Source: Dethiosulfatarculus sandiegensis
GTDB taxonomy: Bacteria; Desulfobacterota; Desulfarculia; Desulfarculales; Desulfarculaceae
Assembly: GCF_000931935.2 (NCBI RefSeq)
Contig: NZ_AZAC01000011.1
Coordinates: forward strand, 310,001-374,000
Reading direction: 5' to 3'
DNA length: 64,000 bases
Position 1 is the stretch's first letter, and each line of letters opens with the position of its first letter. The position numbers and the translations under genes are program-made. Below, one piece after another: positions 44,614 through 53,859 of this stretch. The notes under the pieces were generated by a model. It did no database searches. It saw only the letters and a program-made list of their open reading frames with translations, and was not told the origin of the DNA.

Positions 44614-44786
44614 AGACTCAGGTGCTCTCAGCTCAATAGGGAATCCCGTGGAAATCGGGGGCGAGCCCGTCGCTGTAACCACCGCCGGAGAATCAACCGG
44701 AAACCACTGTCTTTAAGCGCCACTGTTTCCAAGGAAACGGGAAGGCCGACAGCGGTTGGTGGAAGCCAGAAGACCTGCCTGGGTCT
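44614..44786 (+). promoter_or_regulatory. Cobalamin riboswitch (aptamer)
   Basis: Conserved cobalamin elements occur in the right order: GGGAA at 44639-44643, CGAGCCCGTCGCTGTAA at 44662-44678, GCCACTG at 44719-44725, GGGAAGGC at 44739-44746, and GCCAGAAGACCTGCC at 44765-44779. The closing P1 stem pairs AGACTCAGG (44614-44622) with CCTGGGTCT (44778-44786) with one G-U. Such RNAs bind adenosyl- or hydroxocobalamin and shut off the downstream gene. Here that gene is an AraC-family regulator, not btuB or a synthesis gene. Confidence 0.95.
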
Positions 44787-44848
44787 AAGTAGGATAAAGG
44801 CCTACGGGTGTTAGGTGCCTACACAAGCCTGTGGATAAAAGGGAAATC

Positions 44849-44883
44849 CCGGGATCGATGCATATCGATTTCGGTTTTTTTTT
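44849..44883 (+). terminator. Riboswitch expression-platform terminator
   Basis: CCGGGATCGAT pairs with ATCGATTTCGG (11 pairs, two G-U) around loop GCAT, then nine T. It starts 62 nt after the cobalamin aptamer and ends 29 nt before the AraC start codon. Cobalamin binding would favour this hairpin and stop transcription. Confidence 0.85.
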
Positions 44884-44911
44884 GAAACCACGGGCTTAAA
44901 ACGAAAGTCAG

Positions 44912-45928
44912 ATGAAGATGCGGTCGAAAGTAATCAGCTCGCCTCAAAAAAGTAATTACCTGATAAACCGTTATGTCAATCAGCCAGAATCAGGACCTCC
45001 CCCTAAAGCCAGGCTCAAAGAAAAAAAAGAGACCGGCGCTTTACAAGTCATCCATATCAAACCGGGCCTGGAAATAACCATCTGCGACCAATATCACTCC
45101 AAAGGCCTGAATGTAGACTTTGATATATATGAGTCGCCGGTCAGCCTTTCCTATAACCTGAATTTACCGATCCGCTGCTCAATGAAGCATGACAACGGCG
45201 GGAAAACAGTCATGGAAAGAGCCGCGGGAGAAAGCCTTTTGGCATTTTTGCCTAAAACCAAAGGAGGCACCCAATCCCCATCAGGCCGCCTGACCGGTCT
45301 GTCTGTCTATATTTCCAAATCCTTATTCCGAGGGCTGTTCGCCAAGTTGCCGGAGCCTCTCGCAGACCTGGACCGGCCTTCCTTTGGCAATTCCTCCGAA
45401 AAAACCTTCCAATATCAAAGCCCGATTGAGGGGGAAACCCTTTTGATTCTGAAGCAAATCATGAACTGTCCTTTTCAGGGTGATCTTGGAAATATTTATT
45501 TGGAAGGCAAGGTCCTGGAGCTGATTGCCCGTCAGCTGCATAAATTGGGCAGTATGCATCATGAAGCCTGCACCGACTTTTATCCCAAGGATCTGGAACG
45601 AGCCAGAGAAGCCTATCATATTCTACTCAAGCGTATAGAAAGGCCGCCCAGTCTGCAGGACCTGAGCCTGATGGTCGGTATGAACCGCAACAAACTGAAC
45701 CACTGTTTCAAGCAGCTCTACGGGGGCACGGTCTTTAACGTTCTGCGCCAGGCCAGGCTTTCCAAGGCATTGTCACTGCTTCATGAAACAGATTCCAGCC
45801 TCTCGGAAATAGCCTTGAGCGTGGGCTACAGCGATCAAGCCAATTTCTGCAACGCCTTTCGCAGGCATTTCGGGCAGACGCCTAACCTTGTCCGCAGAAA
45901 GGGGCTGGCTGGAATTTCTGTACACTGA
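44912..45928 (+). CDS. AraC-family regulator under cobalamin riboswitch control
   Basis: A 338-residue protein with a C-terminal double helix-turn-helix (SLMVGMNRNKLNHCFKQLYG and LSEIALSVGYSDQANFC, then FRRHFGQTP). The N-terminal ~230 residues resemble the ligand region of PchR/YbtA regulators, which sense metal-siderophore complexes. ATG 44912 and ATG 44918 are both possible; neither has a strong ribosome site. It is the first gene after the riboswitch, so it should be made only when cobalamin is scarce. It precedes an MFS permease and a TonB receptor, with a 21-bp tandem repeat between. Confidence 0.85.
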   Translation: MKMRSKVISSPQKSNYLINRYVNQPESGPPPKARLKEKKETGALQVIHIKPGLEITICDQYHSKGLNVDFDIYESPVSLSYNLNLPIRCSMKHDNGGKTVMERAAGESLLAFLPKTKGGTQSPSGRLTGLSVYISKSLFRGLFAKLPEPLADLDRPSFGNSSEKTFQYQSPIEGETLLILKQIMNCPFQGDLGNIYLEGKVLELIARQLHKLGSMHHEACTDFYPKDLERAREAYHILLKRIERPPSLQDLSLMVGMNRNKLNHCFKQLYGGTVFNVLRQARLSKALSLLHETDSSLSEIALSVGYSDQANFCNAFRRHFGQTPNLVRRKGLAGISVH

Positions 45929-46054
45929 CCACAAACAGCCGCTAATTCACAGTAGCACCCATTGCCTGTATTCAAAGCTTCCAGGCTGAATACCGCCTTT
46001 CTCAATTCAGTTTTGAAGCCGTTTTTCTGCCAAAATAGGCCTTTTCTAAAAAAA

Positions 46055-46096
46055 TGCATATATCACAACAAAGTATGCAAATCGCACAATCATATT
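46055..46096. promoter_or_regulatory. Tandem 21-bp-spaced AraC-type operator upstream of the permease
   Basis: Two copies with the core TGCAnATnnCACAA start at 46055 and 46076, exactly 21 bp apart, agreeing at 13 of 21 positions. They lie between the AraC gene and the MFS gene, 160 bp before ATG 46260. The spacing equals that at the first AraC locus (19314-19352), though the sequence differs. No other clear signal was seen in 45929-46259. Confidence 0.5.
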
Positions 46097-46259
46097 GCCG
46101 CCACATCAGGCAAAAAATATGCATGGGTCGGTTTTATTTTGAGTCTGCGCCGAGAGGGGACGGATTGAAGGCCCCCATGGACTAGACCTGCCCGATAACA
46201 AAATTGATCAGCGGTTAATTCGGCGACATAAAAATAATCCGGATCATTTCAGGCAAACC

Positions 46260-47594
46260 ATGAAAATCAAACAAAAAAGCAGTCCAAGCACCGCCGGCAA
46301 ATTAACCCTTTTGTTTCTTATGTACATATCTCAAAAGGTTTTCCTGACCTTTACCTGGACTTTGCTGCCCTTGATTTTGCGCAAGCAGGGCGTGAGTCTG
46401 GGGACAATAGGATTCACCGCCCTGGTTTACAGCCCATGGGCGCTTAAATTTATCCATGCTCCTTTGGTGGATAGATACTTCAATAGCCGTCTGGGGAAAA
46501 GAAAGTCCTGGATTACACCTTTATTGGGTCTTTCCTGGATCATTCTTCCCATACTTGCCGTCACACCGCCATCCGGTGACTTGGCCCCGTTCCTGGGCCT
46601 GGTTTTTGTCTTAAATTTTCTCTATGCAACGATCGATATCGCGGTGGATGGATATGCCACAGATATCCTCAAGCCGGAACAAAGACCCTGGGGCAATACT
46701 ATCCAGATGGTGGGGTACCTGCTTGGTTATATGCTGGGGGCCGGGGTCTTCATAATTGTTTATCAAACCCTGGGCTGGAAGCAGACTGTTTTCATCATCA
46801 CCCTGCTACAACTTTTCCTCATGCTTCCAATTATCTTTCACCGGGAAATAAAACCCGTTTCTTCATCGTTGGGCCTGCTTTCAAAATCCGCTGAACAACC
46901 GCGGCACCCCAGCGCCCTCTATGTTCTGCGTCAGCCAAAGGCGCTTTGGTTTCTGGTGTTTCTCGCCCTGGTAACCATCTTCGACCAGGTGGGCAATCAG
47001 TTGCGTCTGCCTTTGCTGGTTGATTTGGGGATAAATCCCGCCCAACTGGGCCGGATCAACATATGGATCGGAACCCCCATTGCTATCCTTGGCTCCCTGG
47101 CCGGAGGCACACTTTTACGCCGTCTGGGGGCCAAACGGGTCTTTATCACGGGCTGCCTGGGAGCAGCCGCTGTGAGCCTTTTATCAGCCCTCTTATCTCA
47201 GCACAGCTCACCGGCCATCTGGCAGTTCGGTGCGATTATCGGCATAGACAGACTGGTTATGGGCATACTCAGCGTACTCACCTACAGCATGACCATGACC
47301 ATGAGCGCTGGGCAACAATCCGCCACTAACTACGCCGTATTAAGCAGCGCAGGCCATCTCATAGGCTTTGCCTTTATGCCTTTGTCAGGTTGGGTCTGCG
47401 ATCAAATCGGCTACTTCAACATATTCTCGTTTTTAGCCCTTAGCGGCATTTTGGCGATATTCATCGGCGAGAGGCTACTCCGAAAAAAACTGGCATATTC
47501 GGAAAACCGCCCCCCCATAAACATCAAAAAACAAACAGATGGAACTTCCAATCAATTAAACCGGCCTGGAGTTAAACCATGCAGAAAAAACTAA
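46260..47594 (+). CDS. MFS permease, RhtX/FptX/AmpG-like
   Basis: A 444-residue protein with about twelve membrane helices. N-terminal LPLILRKQGVSLGTIGFTAL, WALKFIHAPLVDR and DIAVDGYATDIL are typical of the RhtX/FptX and AmpG MFS group. FptX and RhtX carry ferric pyochelin or rhizobactin across the inner membrane as single proteins. Here the gene overlaps the TonB receptor gene by 16 nt, so the two would form a complete two-membrane import route without an ABC transporter. Because the locus is governed by a cobalamin riboswitch, a corrinoid or cobalt chelate is a possible substrate. Confidence 0.75.
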   Translation: MKIKQKSSPSTAGKLTLLFLMYISQKVFLTFTWTLLPLILRKQGVSLGTIGFTALVYSPWALKFIHAPLVDRYFNSRLGKRKSWITPLLGLSWIILPILAVTPPSGDLAPFLGLVFVLNFLYATIDIAVDGYATDILKPEQRPWGNTIQMVGYLLGYMLGAGVFIIVYQTLGWKQTVFIITLLQLFLMLPIIFHREIKPVSSSLGLLSKSAEQPRHPSALYVLRQPKALWFLVFLALVTIFDQVGNQLRLPLLVDLGINPAQLGRINIWIGTPIAILGSLAGGTLLRRLGAKRVFITGCLGAAAVSLLSALLSQHSSPAIWQFGAIIGIDRLVMGILSVLTYSMTMTMSAGQQSATNYAVLSSAGHLIGFAFMPLSGWVCDQIGYFNIFSFLALSGILAIFIGERLLRKKLAYSENRPPINIKKQTDGTSNQLNRPGVKPCRKN

Positions 47595-49663
47595 CCACAG
47601 CTCTCACCCTCTACCTTGTACTTGTTTTCAGCCTGACGGCTTTTGCAAAGCAGGAAAAGACCCAAAAAACACATCAAATAGAAAAATTGACCGTAACTGC
47701 CCAAAAACGCGCAGAAGACCCCCAAAAAGTCCCCATAGCAATGGATGTAATGTCAGACATCTTTATTGAAGATGCCATAATGCAAAACACTATGGATCTG
47801 ACCAGGTTCAGCCCCAACGTGTTCATGAAGGATTCACCATTTGAAAACGTAATCGTTATTCGCGGTATATCTTCTTTTGGCTCATCTCTTAATTCACCTG
47901 CGGCCTATTATGTCAACGGCGTGGGTTACGCTCTGCACTACATGCATGACAATGAACTTTTTGATGTTGAACGCATTGAAATTCTGAAGGGGCCCCAAGG
48001 CACTTTATATGGAAGGAACTCTGAATCCGGAGTTATCAACATCATCACCAAACAACCGGACAACACTCTGCGCGGCAAAATTTTGGGAGAATACGGAAAC
48101 TATAATTCCTACCGGGGTGTCGCCAAGGTCAGCGGACCCGTAATAAAAGACAAACTCTTTTTGGGAGCTGCCGCCCAATACAAGTATTCAGACGGTTACA
48201 TAGAAAATATCCACTATGGGGATGACGATGTAGCCTCAGTTAACCGCTTTAACGGCCGCGCCACCCTTCGCTGGACCCCTTCCGAGGCCTGGGACATATC
48301 CCTGATTGCAGATCTGGTGAACACCGACGACACGGTTGGCGTATTCCGGTATGCCAAAGGCTCCAACATCACCAGCCCTTTTGAAACCAGGCATGATGAG
48401 GTTGATGAACACTTCAAGGAAAACGGCAATAGCCAGGTTCTGAACATCAACTACCAAGCGGACAACTGGAAACTGACCTCAGTTACCGGTGTTACATACA
48501 GAACTTATTCAAAATTCAACGACTCTGACCTCTGGGACAACTCCGCCAGAAGGATGACCAATGACTACACCTATGACGACAGTCAGTACAGTCAGGAAAT
48601 CCGCATCAATTCAACCGGCAACGGCAGATTGCAATGGCTCGGCGGCTTGTTTGCTTCTTTTGAAGAAACCAATACAAATCATGAAAATAAATCCATTACT
48701 GCAAACCGGGTGCTCAGCCATCACATAGCCGAAATCCAATCCCAGGGTTATGCGGCCTTTGGTCAGGCAACCTACGCCATAATCCCGGAGTTGCGCCTCA
48801 CCTTTGGGCTGCGACTGGATAATCAAAACCTGGAAGGAGATTATAAAAATCCAGTCACCAACGTATCTTTACAAGAGGATCTTGACTTTACGGAGCTGCT
48901 GCCAAAAATTTCCATTTCCTATGACGCAACCCCTGATGCCACAGCCTATGCCACAGTTGCCAAGGGGTACTTGGCCGGTGGCTATAACTGGTGCATGAAT
49001 CCCACTGAAAATACCTTTAATTTTGATCCCGAGTATAGCTGGAACTATGAGATTGGCCTTAAAACCAATTGGCTGGAGAACCGCTTGGGCGTCAACCTGG
49101 CCTTATTTTACATAACCACCGAGGATAAGCAGGTTTCCAATATTGAACCGGTCACCCATTTGAACACTATAGCCAACGCTGCCGAGGCATCTTCTTATGG
49201 TTTTGAGATCCAGGTGACGGCCAAACCCACAGAGGGGTTGGAGGTCTTTGCCAACCTGGGCTATACCCAAGCCAAATTCGATAATTTCCTTTCTTCAGCC
49301 TGGAACTCCTCTTATACAGATGTAGTCACCCAGGATCTGGAAGGCAATTACCTGCCCTACGCCCCCAAGTACACCTACAATGCAGGCATCCAGTACCGGG
49401 CGGAAAACGGCTTTATGGGACGGGTCGACCTGTTCGGGACCGGCCAGTTTTATGGCGATGCGGCCAACAGTTGCGAGCAGGAAGCCTACCAACTCGTGAA
49501 CCTGCGCGTGGGCTATGAAAAAGAAAACTGGGAGGCCTATGTATGGAGCAAAAACCTGTTTGACCAGGAATACCTGACCTGGTTCCAGCCCAATGGCTCC
49601 AACCTTTACGCCATGGACGGCCCTCCCCTTACCTTTGGCGTCACAGTGGGTTACAGGTTCTAA
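47579..49663 (+). CDS. TonB-dependent outer-membrane receptor, FyuA-like
   Basis: A 694-residue receptor. Signal peptide (residues 1-23, ending AFA), TonB-box-like KLTVTAQKR, plug with VIRGISSFGSS, EILKGPQGTLYGRNSESGVINIIT, and a barrel ending GYRF. The VTAQKR start and GPQGTLYGRNSE are the form seen in FyuA and other siderophore receptors, not the BtuB form. GGAG precedes ATG 47579. Co-translated with the MFS permease and followed by a methyltransferase. Repeats EDKQV and NAAEASSYGFE are shared with the receptor at 61619-63704. Confidence 0.85.
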   Translation: MQKKLTTALTLYLVLVFSLTAFAKQEKTQKTHQIEKLTVTAQKRAEDPQKVPIAMDVMSDIFIEDAIMQNTMDLTRFSPNVFMKDSPFENVIVIRGISSFGSSLNSPAAYYVNGVGYALHYMHDNELFDVERIEILKGPQGTLYGRNSESGVINIITKQPDNTLRGKILGEYGNYNSYRGVAKVSGPVIKDKLFLGAAAQYKYSDGYIENIHYGDDDVASVNRFNGRATLRWTPSEAWDISLIADLVNTDDTVGVFRYAKGSNITSPFETRHDEVDEHFKENGNSQVLNINYQADNWKLTSVTGVTYRTYSKFNDSDLWDNSARRMTNDYTYDDSQYSQEIRINSTGNGRLQWLGGLFASFEETNTNHENKSITANRVLSHHIAEIQSQGYAAFGQATYAIIPELRLTFGLRLDNQNLEGDYKNPVTNVSLQEDLDFTELLPKISISYDATPDATAYATVAKGYLAGGYNWCMNPTENTFNFDPEYSWNYEIGLKTNWLENRLGVNLALFYITTEDKQVSNIEPVTHLNTIANAAEASSYGFEIQVTAKPTEGLEVFANLGYTQAKFDNFLSSAWNSSYTDVVTQDLEGNYLPYAPKYTYNAGIQYRAENGFMGRVDLFGTGQFYGDAANSCEQEAYQLVNLRVGYEKENWEAYVWSKNLFDQEYLTWFQPNGSNLYAMDGPPLTFGVTVGYRF

Positions 49664-49724
49664 GCACGTGGTTGGGAAAGGCCGTTTCGGCCTTTCCCAA
49701 CAAACCGCCAAGGAGATGGGGAAA

Positions 49725-50744
49725 ATGATTTTGCCAGAAGTAGAAACAAGCGCCGCCGGATTGTTTAACATGTTGTATTCCTCGGTTGAATCAACATTAC
49801 TTATAACCAGTATCCGCCTGGAAGTTTTTGATTATCTCGTCACTCCCAAGACAGCGGAGCAGTTGGCCGAAGCCATTGAAACCGACCCGGTAAGCACCAA
49901 CTACTTGCTAAACGCCCTTGTATCCTGCGCTTTATTGGAAAAAGAAAACGGATACTTCAAAAACACCATCACATCTCGGACTTTTTTGCTGAAAAACCAA
50001 CCCACCTCTCTGGGCGAGGCTTTTCTCATGCAAAGCGGCATGCGGGATATGATGATCTCCGATCTGTACAACATGGTTAAAAAAGGGCCGGATTCCACCC
50101 CTAAAGACACCTCCGATCAGTCAGAGGAAAAGTGGGGCCGTTTCGCCTCCGCCATGGCCAATTGTGCAAGGGCCGGAACAGCCCAGCAGATGGCGGAAGT
50201 GGTGTCAAAAATGCCAGAATTCCCCGAGTTTAAAAAAATGCTGGACCTTGGCGGCGGGCCGGGAATATTTGGCCTGGCCATAGTGAGCAGTCACCCCGAC
50301 ATGAGGGGGGTGATATTTGATCGAAAGCCTTCGACCAAGGTTGCGGCCAAATTCATTGACGAATACCAGATGCAGGATCGCATGGAGGTGCTGGCCGGTG
50401 ATTATAATCAAGACCCCATCGGCAAAGGCTATGACCTGATCTGGGCCAGCTCCACCTTGAATTTCGCCCAGCAAAACCTCCAGCCGGTGGTGAAAAAAAT
50501 CTATAACGCCTTGAACCCAAACGGAGTCTTTATAAACCTCTCCGAGGGCCTGACCCACGAAGCCACCCAGCCCCACTTCTTCGTGCTCTGCACCATGGCC
50601 TGGTCCATACAAAACCATCCTTTGCGGGCATTCAACCAGGGCGAAATTGCCGAAGAAATGATAAAAGCCGGTTTCCGCAGCGTGAGGTCCCAAACAGTGG
50701 ATACCGGCTGGGGCCCCATGGATCTGGATATAGCGCGAAAATAG
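49725..50744 (+). CDS. SAM-dependent methyltransferase (O-methyltransferase family)
   Basis: A 339-residue protein. The start ATG 49725 is chosen for its distance of 9 nt from AAGGAG (49710-49715); the open frame begins earlier but inside the receptor gene. An N-terminal winged-helix dimerisation domain (LEVFDYLVTPKTAEQLAEAI) is followed by a Rossmann domain with motif I MLDLGGGPGIFG, as in hydroxyneurosporene and acetylserotonin O-methyltransferases. It is 61 bp after the receptor and probably the last gene of its operon. It may modify the imported ligand or a lower ligand of a corrinoid; this is inference. Confidence 0.75.
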   Translation: MILPEVETSAAGLFNMLYSSVESTLLITSIRLEVFDYLVTPKTAEQLAEAIETDPVSTNYLLNALVSCALLEKENGYFKNTITSRTFLLKNQPTSLGEAFLMQSGMRDMMISDLYNMVKKGPDSTPKDTSDQSEEKWGRFASAMANCARAGTAQQMAEVVSKMPEFPEFKKMLDLGGGPGIFGLAIVSSHPDMRGVIFDRKPSTKVAAKFIDEYQMQDRMEVLAGDYNQDPIGKGYDLIWASSTLNFAQQNLQPVVKKIYNALNPNGVFINLSEGLTHEATQPHFFVLCTMAWSIQNHPLRAFNQGEIAEEMIKAGFRSVRSQTVDTGWGPMDLDIARK

Positions 50745-50817
50745 AAACCAGACTGACCAGGCGGCTGGTAGCGCAATCGGCTGCCGGGAAATGAAAAACA
50801 AGCTGAATCGGTACAAA

Positions 50818-50847
50818 CCACCGGGAAGCCTTTCGGCTCCCCGGTGG
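50818..50847. terminator. Hairpin between convergent genes
   Basis: CCACCGGG-A-AGCC pairs with GGCT-C-CCCGGTGG around a TTTC loop (one mismatch), in the gap between the methyltransferase and the convergent amidohydrolase. No long T-run follows on the plus strand, so terminator strength is uncertain. Confidence 0.5.
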
Positions 50848-50943
50848 GGTTCATCTGCGGTAAATTTAAAAACAAACGGCGGGTATTTATTCTAAACCAT
50901 CATCAAACCCGATACCATTAACAACATGCTTGTTTCCCCCGCC

Positions 50944-52368
50944 TTAAGCCGCCGAATTCCTCGGTAGTTTCATTAAAACCGAGCCGGTCTTTTGGGTCTT
51001 GAATCCCTGGGCCTTAAGAGCCTCTTCCCCGAGCGGGCTGGTTATGATGGTGGTTCCCGAACCGGTCAACTCGCCGTGTTTCATGATCAATTCACCACCG
51101 GCAATGGACATGACGCAGCTGCATTTTTCAAGGTCAACCACTGTGATATCAGCATCGGAACCTTGACCCAGATGCCCTTTTTGGGGCAATCCCAAGATCG
51201 AAGCCGGGTTGGTGCTGGTTTTGGTGACAAACTCTTCCAGGCTCAAGGCCCCCAGCTTGACCAGGGCCAGGCCCATGGCCACGGTGGTGTTCCTGGGGAT
51301 GCCGCCGCCGTCTGTGCTGAGGCAGTCAACGGCAAAGCTTTTGTCGTCCCGTTTGGCAGAGGCCAGAACCAGTCGGGGCTCAGGCGGGTTCACCTTGAAG
51401 CAGACCAATGTGTTTGTTTCATGGCTGCGCCAATAGGCCAGGGCCTCTTCACCCACAGCCAAGGCAACCTTCCGGTCGCTTTCCATGTTTATCTGGGCCC
51501 AACCTTTTTTTATGGCCTGGGCCAGGCCTTGCTCTGTGCCTTCAAAACCACCGACCTTAAGGCACTTAATGGTGACCTGGCTCTCTGGAACTCCATCTGT
51601 GCATTTGGCGCTGGTCCCGTTTATGGGAGACAAATAGGATTCTGAGACAATATTGGGGTTTTCCTTTAAAGCCAAAAGTGCTTTTTGGGTTTCATCCAAA
51701 AGATCAGTAACCTGGCCTCGACAATAGCTGTTGATATGGGCCATATGCAAGGGACGCCCCTGGGCCAGCTCAATGGCCTCGAGCATTCCCAGGATATCTG
51801 ATTTTTTGTTGGTTGATCCTGCGTGAAAGGCCACATAGGCGTTTAATTCCCCAGCCACGCCGATAGTCCTGTCTATGGCCTCTGGTGTAACCGGATAATG
51901 ACCGCCCAGAAGCTTCACGCCCAAGGCGCCCTGGGACATGCAATTAAGCATCATCTCCTTAAGTTCGTCCCTGGAGGGATCATGGCAAGATACAGTGTAA
52001 CCCGGCCTGACGTAATTCAGGCAAGCCAGGTTCAGCCCTGCGCCGTAATCCCGGGCAATCTCCAAAAAATCCTCGATGGGGCCCGCCATATCCAGGGCCG
52101 TGGTCACCCCGGCCCTGGCCATCATATAATGGGAATGTTTTCCTCCCAGCCATTTTGAGGCGTGGATATGCAGATCCACTATTCCGGGAATGGCGGAGGC
52201 CCCCTTGAGATTCAGGCTGCGCAGAGCTTTTGACTCGGGAATATCCACTGCGATTTCAGCTATCTTACCGTTTTTTACAGCCAGGTCGAAGTTACCGTTG
52301 ATTTGATTGACCGGGTCGATCAACCGCCCGTTTTTTAAAACAATGTCATATGATTCATTCATGGCCAT
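50944..52368 (-). CDS. Amidohydrolase (dihydroorotase / D-aminoacylase-like)
   Basis: A 474-residue amidohydrolase-superfamily enzyme. HxH at residues 67-69 (GIVDLHIH), lysine in GALGVKLLGGHYP as a likely carboxylated bridge, AFHAGS and MAHINSY histidines, and LSTDGGG aspartate. Closest in style to dihydroorotase, D-aminoacylase or hydantoinase-like enzymes. No signal peptide. It lies just downstream of the TRAP membrane subunits and probably acts on the imported carboxylate or amide. Confidence 0.75.
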   Translation of the reverse strand: MAMNESYDIVLKNGRLIDPVNQINGNFDLAVKNGKIAEIAVDIPESKALRSLNLKGASAIPGIVDLHIHASKWLGGKHSHYMMARAGVTTALDMAGPIEDFLEIARDYGAGLNLACLNYVRPGYTVSCHDPSRDELKEMMLNCMSQGALGVKLLGGHYPVTPEAIDRTIGVAGELNAYVAFHAGSTNKKSDILGMLEAIELAQGRPLHMAHINSYCRGQVTDLLDETQKALLALKENPNIVSESYLSPINGTSAKCTDGVPESQVTIKCLKVGGFEGTEQGLAQAIKKGWAQINMESDRKVALAVGEEALAYWRSHETNTLVCFKVNPPEPRLVLASAKRDDKSFAVDCLSTDGGGIPRNTTVAMGLALVKLGALSLEEFVTKTSTNPASILGLPQKGHLGQGSDADITVVDLEKCSCVMSIAGGELIMKHGELTGSGTTIITSPLGEEALKAQGFKTQKTGSVLMKLPRNSAA

Positions 52369-52465
52369 ACTTGCCTTTTTTTAAAGCTCTAGCGGTTCGC
52401 GGCTCTTTTGAAAACCAGGCGCTGTCACACCGTAAATCAGGCAACAGCACCTGGCTCGGATAGAC

Positions 52466-53788
52466 CTACCCACCCAACATGGCGTTAGGTAAGAAAAGCA
52501 CCAGGTCGGGGAAAGAAAAGAGCAGAATCAAAATAAAGATATCGCACAATACAAAAGGCCAAACCCCCTTGAATACCTCTTCAACCTTGGTGCCGTCTCC
52601 CGCGGCTCCGGCCAGGCCAAAGGCGTTCAGTCCCACCGGTGGGGTGACTCCCGCTATTTCGTTGAGCTTCATGGCCACAACGCAGAACCAGATGGGGTCG
52701 TAGCCCAGGGCGATAACCACCGGGAAAAGAATCGGCAAGGTAAGGGCAAAAACAGCGGCCTGCACCACCAGCATGCCCAATATCAGCCAAAGAAGCAGCA
52801 CACTGGCCAAAATCACCAACCGATGCACATCCCACTGTTGCAGAAAATCGGCCAATTCAAAGGGAATGCGGGTGATAGCCAGGAAACGGCTAAAGAAAAG
52901 AGCGGTTACGATAATAAACATCAGCATGGTGGCGGTGTGGGCCGATTCGCGCAAGGCCGCCCGGATCTGCCCCTTTTCACGCAACTTGCCTTCCACCAGG
53001 CCGAAAATCAAAGTTCCCAAAGCGCCCACGGCCCCGGCTTCGGTGGAGGTGAAAATGCCGGTATAGATTCCGCCGATAACCAGGAAAGCCAAAAACAAAA
53101 TGGGCCACATATTTTTTAGGGCTTTGGCCCTGTCCTTAATGGTTACATTCCATTCCTCCGGCACCCTGGGGGCCAGTTCAGGCTTAAGCTTGGCCCGGAT
53201 AAACATGGACAAGGCATAGACGGTGGCCGTAAGCAGGCCGGGAACAATACCCGCCATAAAGAGCCGCCCCACCGATTGCTCGGTAAAGATGGCGAACAAG
53301 ATGAACATCCCCGAGGGGGGGATCATGCAGGCAAAGGTGCCGGCAGAGGCGATGCTGCCAAGGGAAAAGGATTTATCATAGTTATGACGCCGCATCTCCG
53401 GATAGGCCAGTTTGCCGAAAATAGTGGCCGTGGCCAGGGAAGAACCGCAGATAGCTGCAAAAACGGCGCTGCCAAAAGAAGTCGCGATCGCCAGTGAGGC
53501 GGGTATGCGGGCCGCCAGGATGTGAACGCTCTCAAAGGCCCGTTCGGCAAATCCCCCCCTGGTGGCAAAGGCTCCCATTAATATGAATAAAGGCAAAACG
53601 CAGAAGGTCGGAGAGGCTATGGAATAATACATAGTCTCGCCCAAAAGGGAGAGCCCCGAAGACCAGCCAACCAAAATCGCCGTGCCGATCAGCCCCACCA
53701 GGATGAAGTCAATAACAATATGCACACCCATCCCAAGCAAGGCCAAAAGGCAAATTATGCCGAGAGTTCCTATAAGGGTAAAATCCAT
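52466..53788 (-). CDS. TRAP transporter large membrane subunit, DctM type
   Basis: A 440-residue inner-membrane protein with about 12 helices. GSSLATATIFGKLAYPEMRRHNYDKS and the family segments MIPPSGMFILFAIFTEQS and GVTPPVGLNAF identify the DctM family. Together with the small subunit at 53860 it drives sodium-coupled import of a solute delivered by the binding protein. Confidence 0.9.
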   Translation of the reverse strand: MDFTLIGTLGIICLLALLGMGVHIVIDFILVGLIGTAILVGWSSGLSLLGETMYYSIASPTFCVLPLFILMGAFATRGGFAERAFESVHILAARIPASLAIATSFGSAVFAAICGSSLATATIFGKLAYPEMRRHNYDKSFSLGSIASAGTFACMIPPSGMFILFAIFTEQSVGRLFMAGIVPGLLTATVYALSMFIRAKLKPELAPRVPEEWNVTIKDRAKALKNMWPILFLAFLVIGGIYTGIFTSTEAGAVGALGTLIFGLVEGKLREKGQIRAALRESAHTATMLMFIIVTALFFSRFLAITRIPFELADFLQQWDVHRLVILASVLLLWLILGMLVVQAAVFALTLPILFPVVIALGYDPIWFCVVAMKLNEIAGVTPPVGLNAFGLAGAAGDGTKVEEVFKGVWPFVLCDIFILILLFSFPDLVLFLPNAMLGG

Positions 53789-53859
53789 GGTCTAATCCTC
53801 ATCGGTTTTTCAGGGGGAAGGGGTTTCCGCCCCAAAAACCGTTTATGCTTCCGTTTTGG

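Noticed and set aside
44321-44912. Cobalamin aptamer as a leader of the upstream M20 gene's operon
   Set aside because: A strong terminator at 44350-44381 separates them, and the aptamer lies downstream of that gene.
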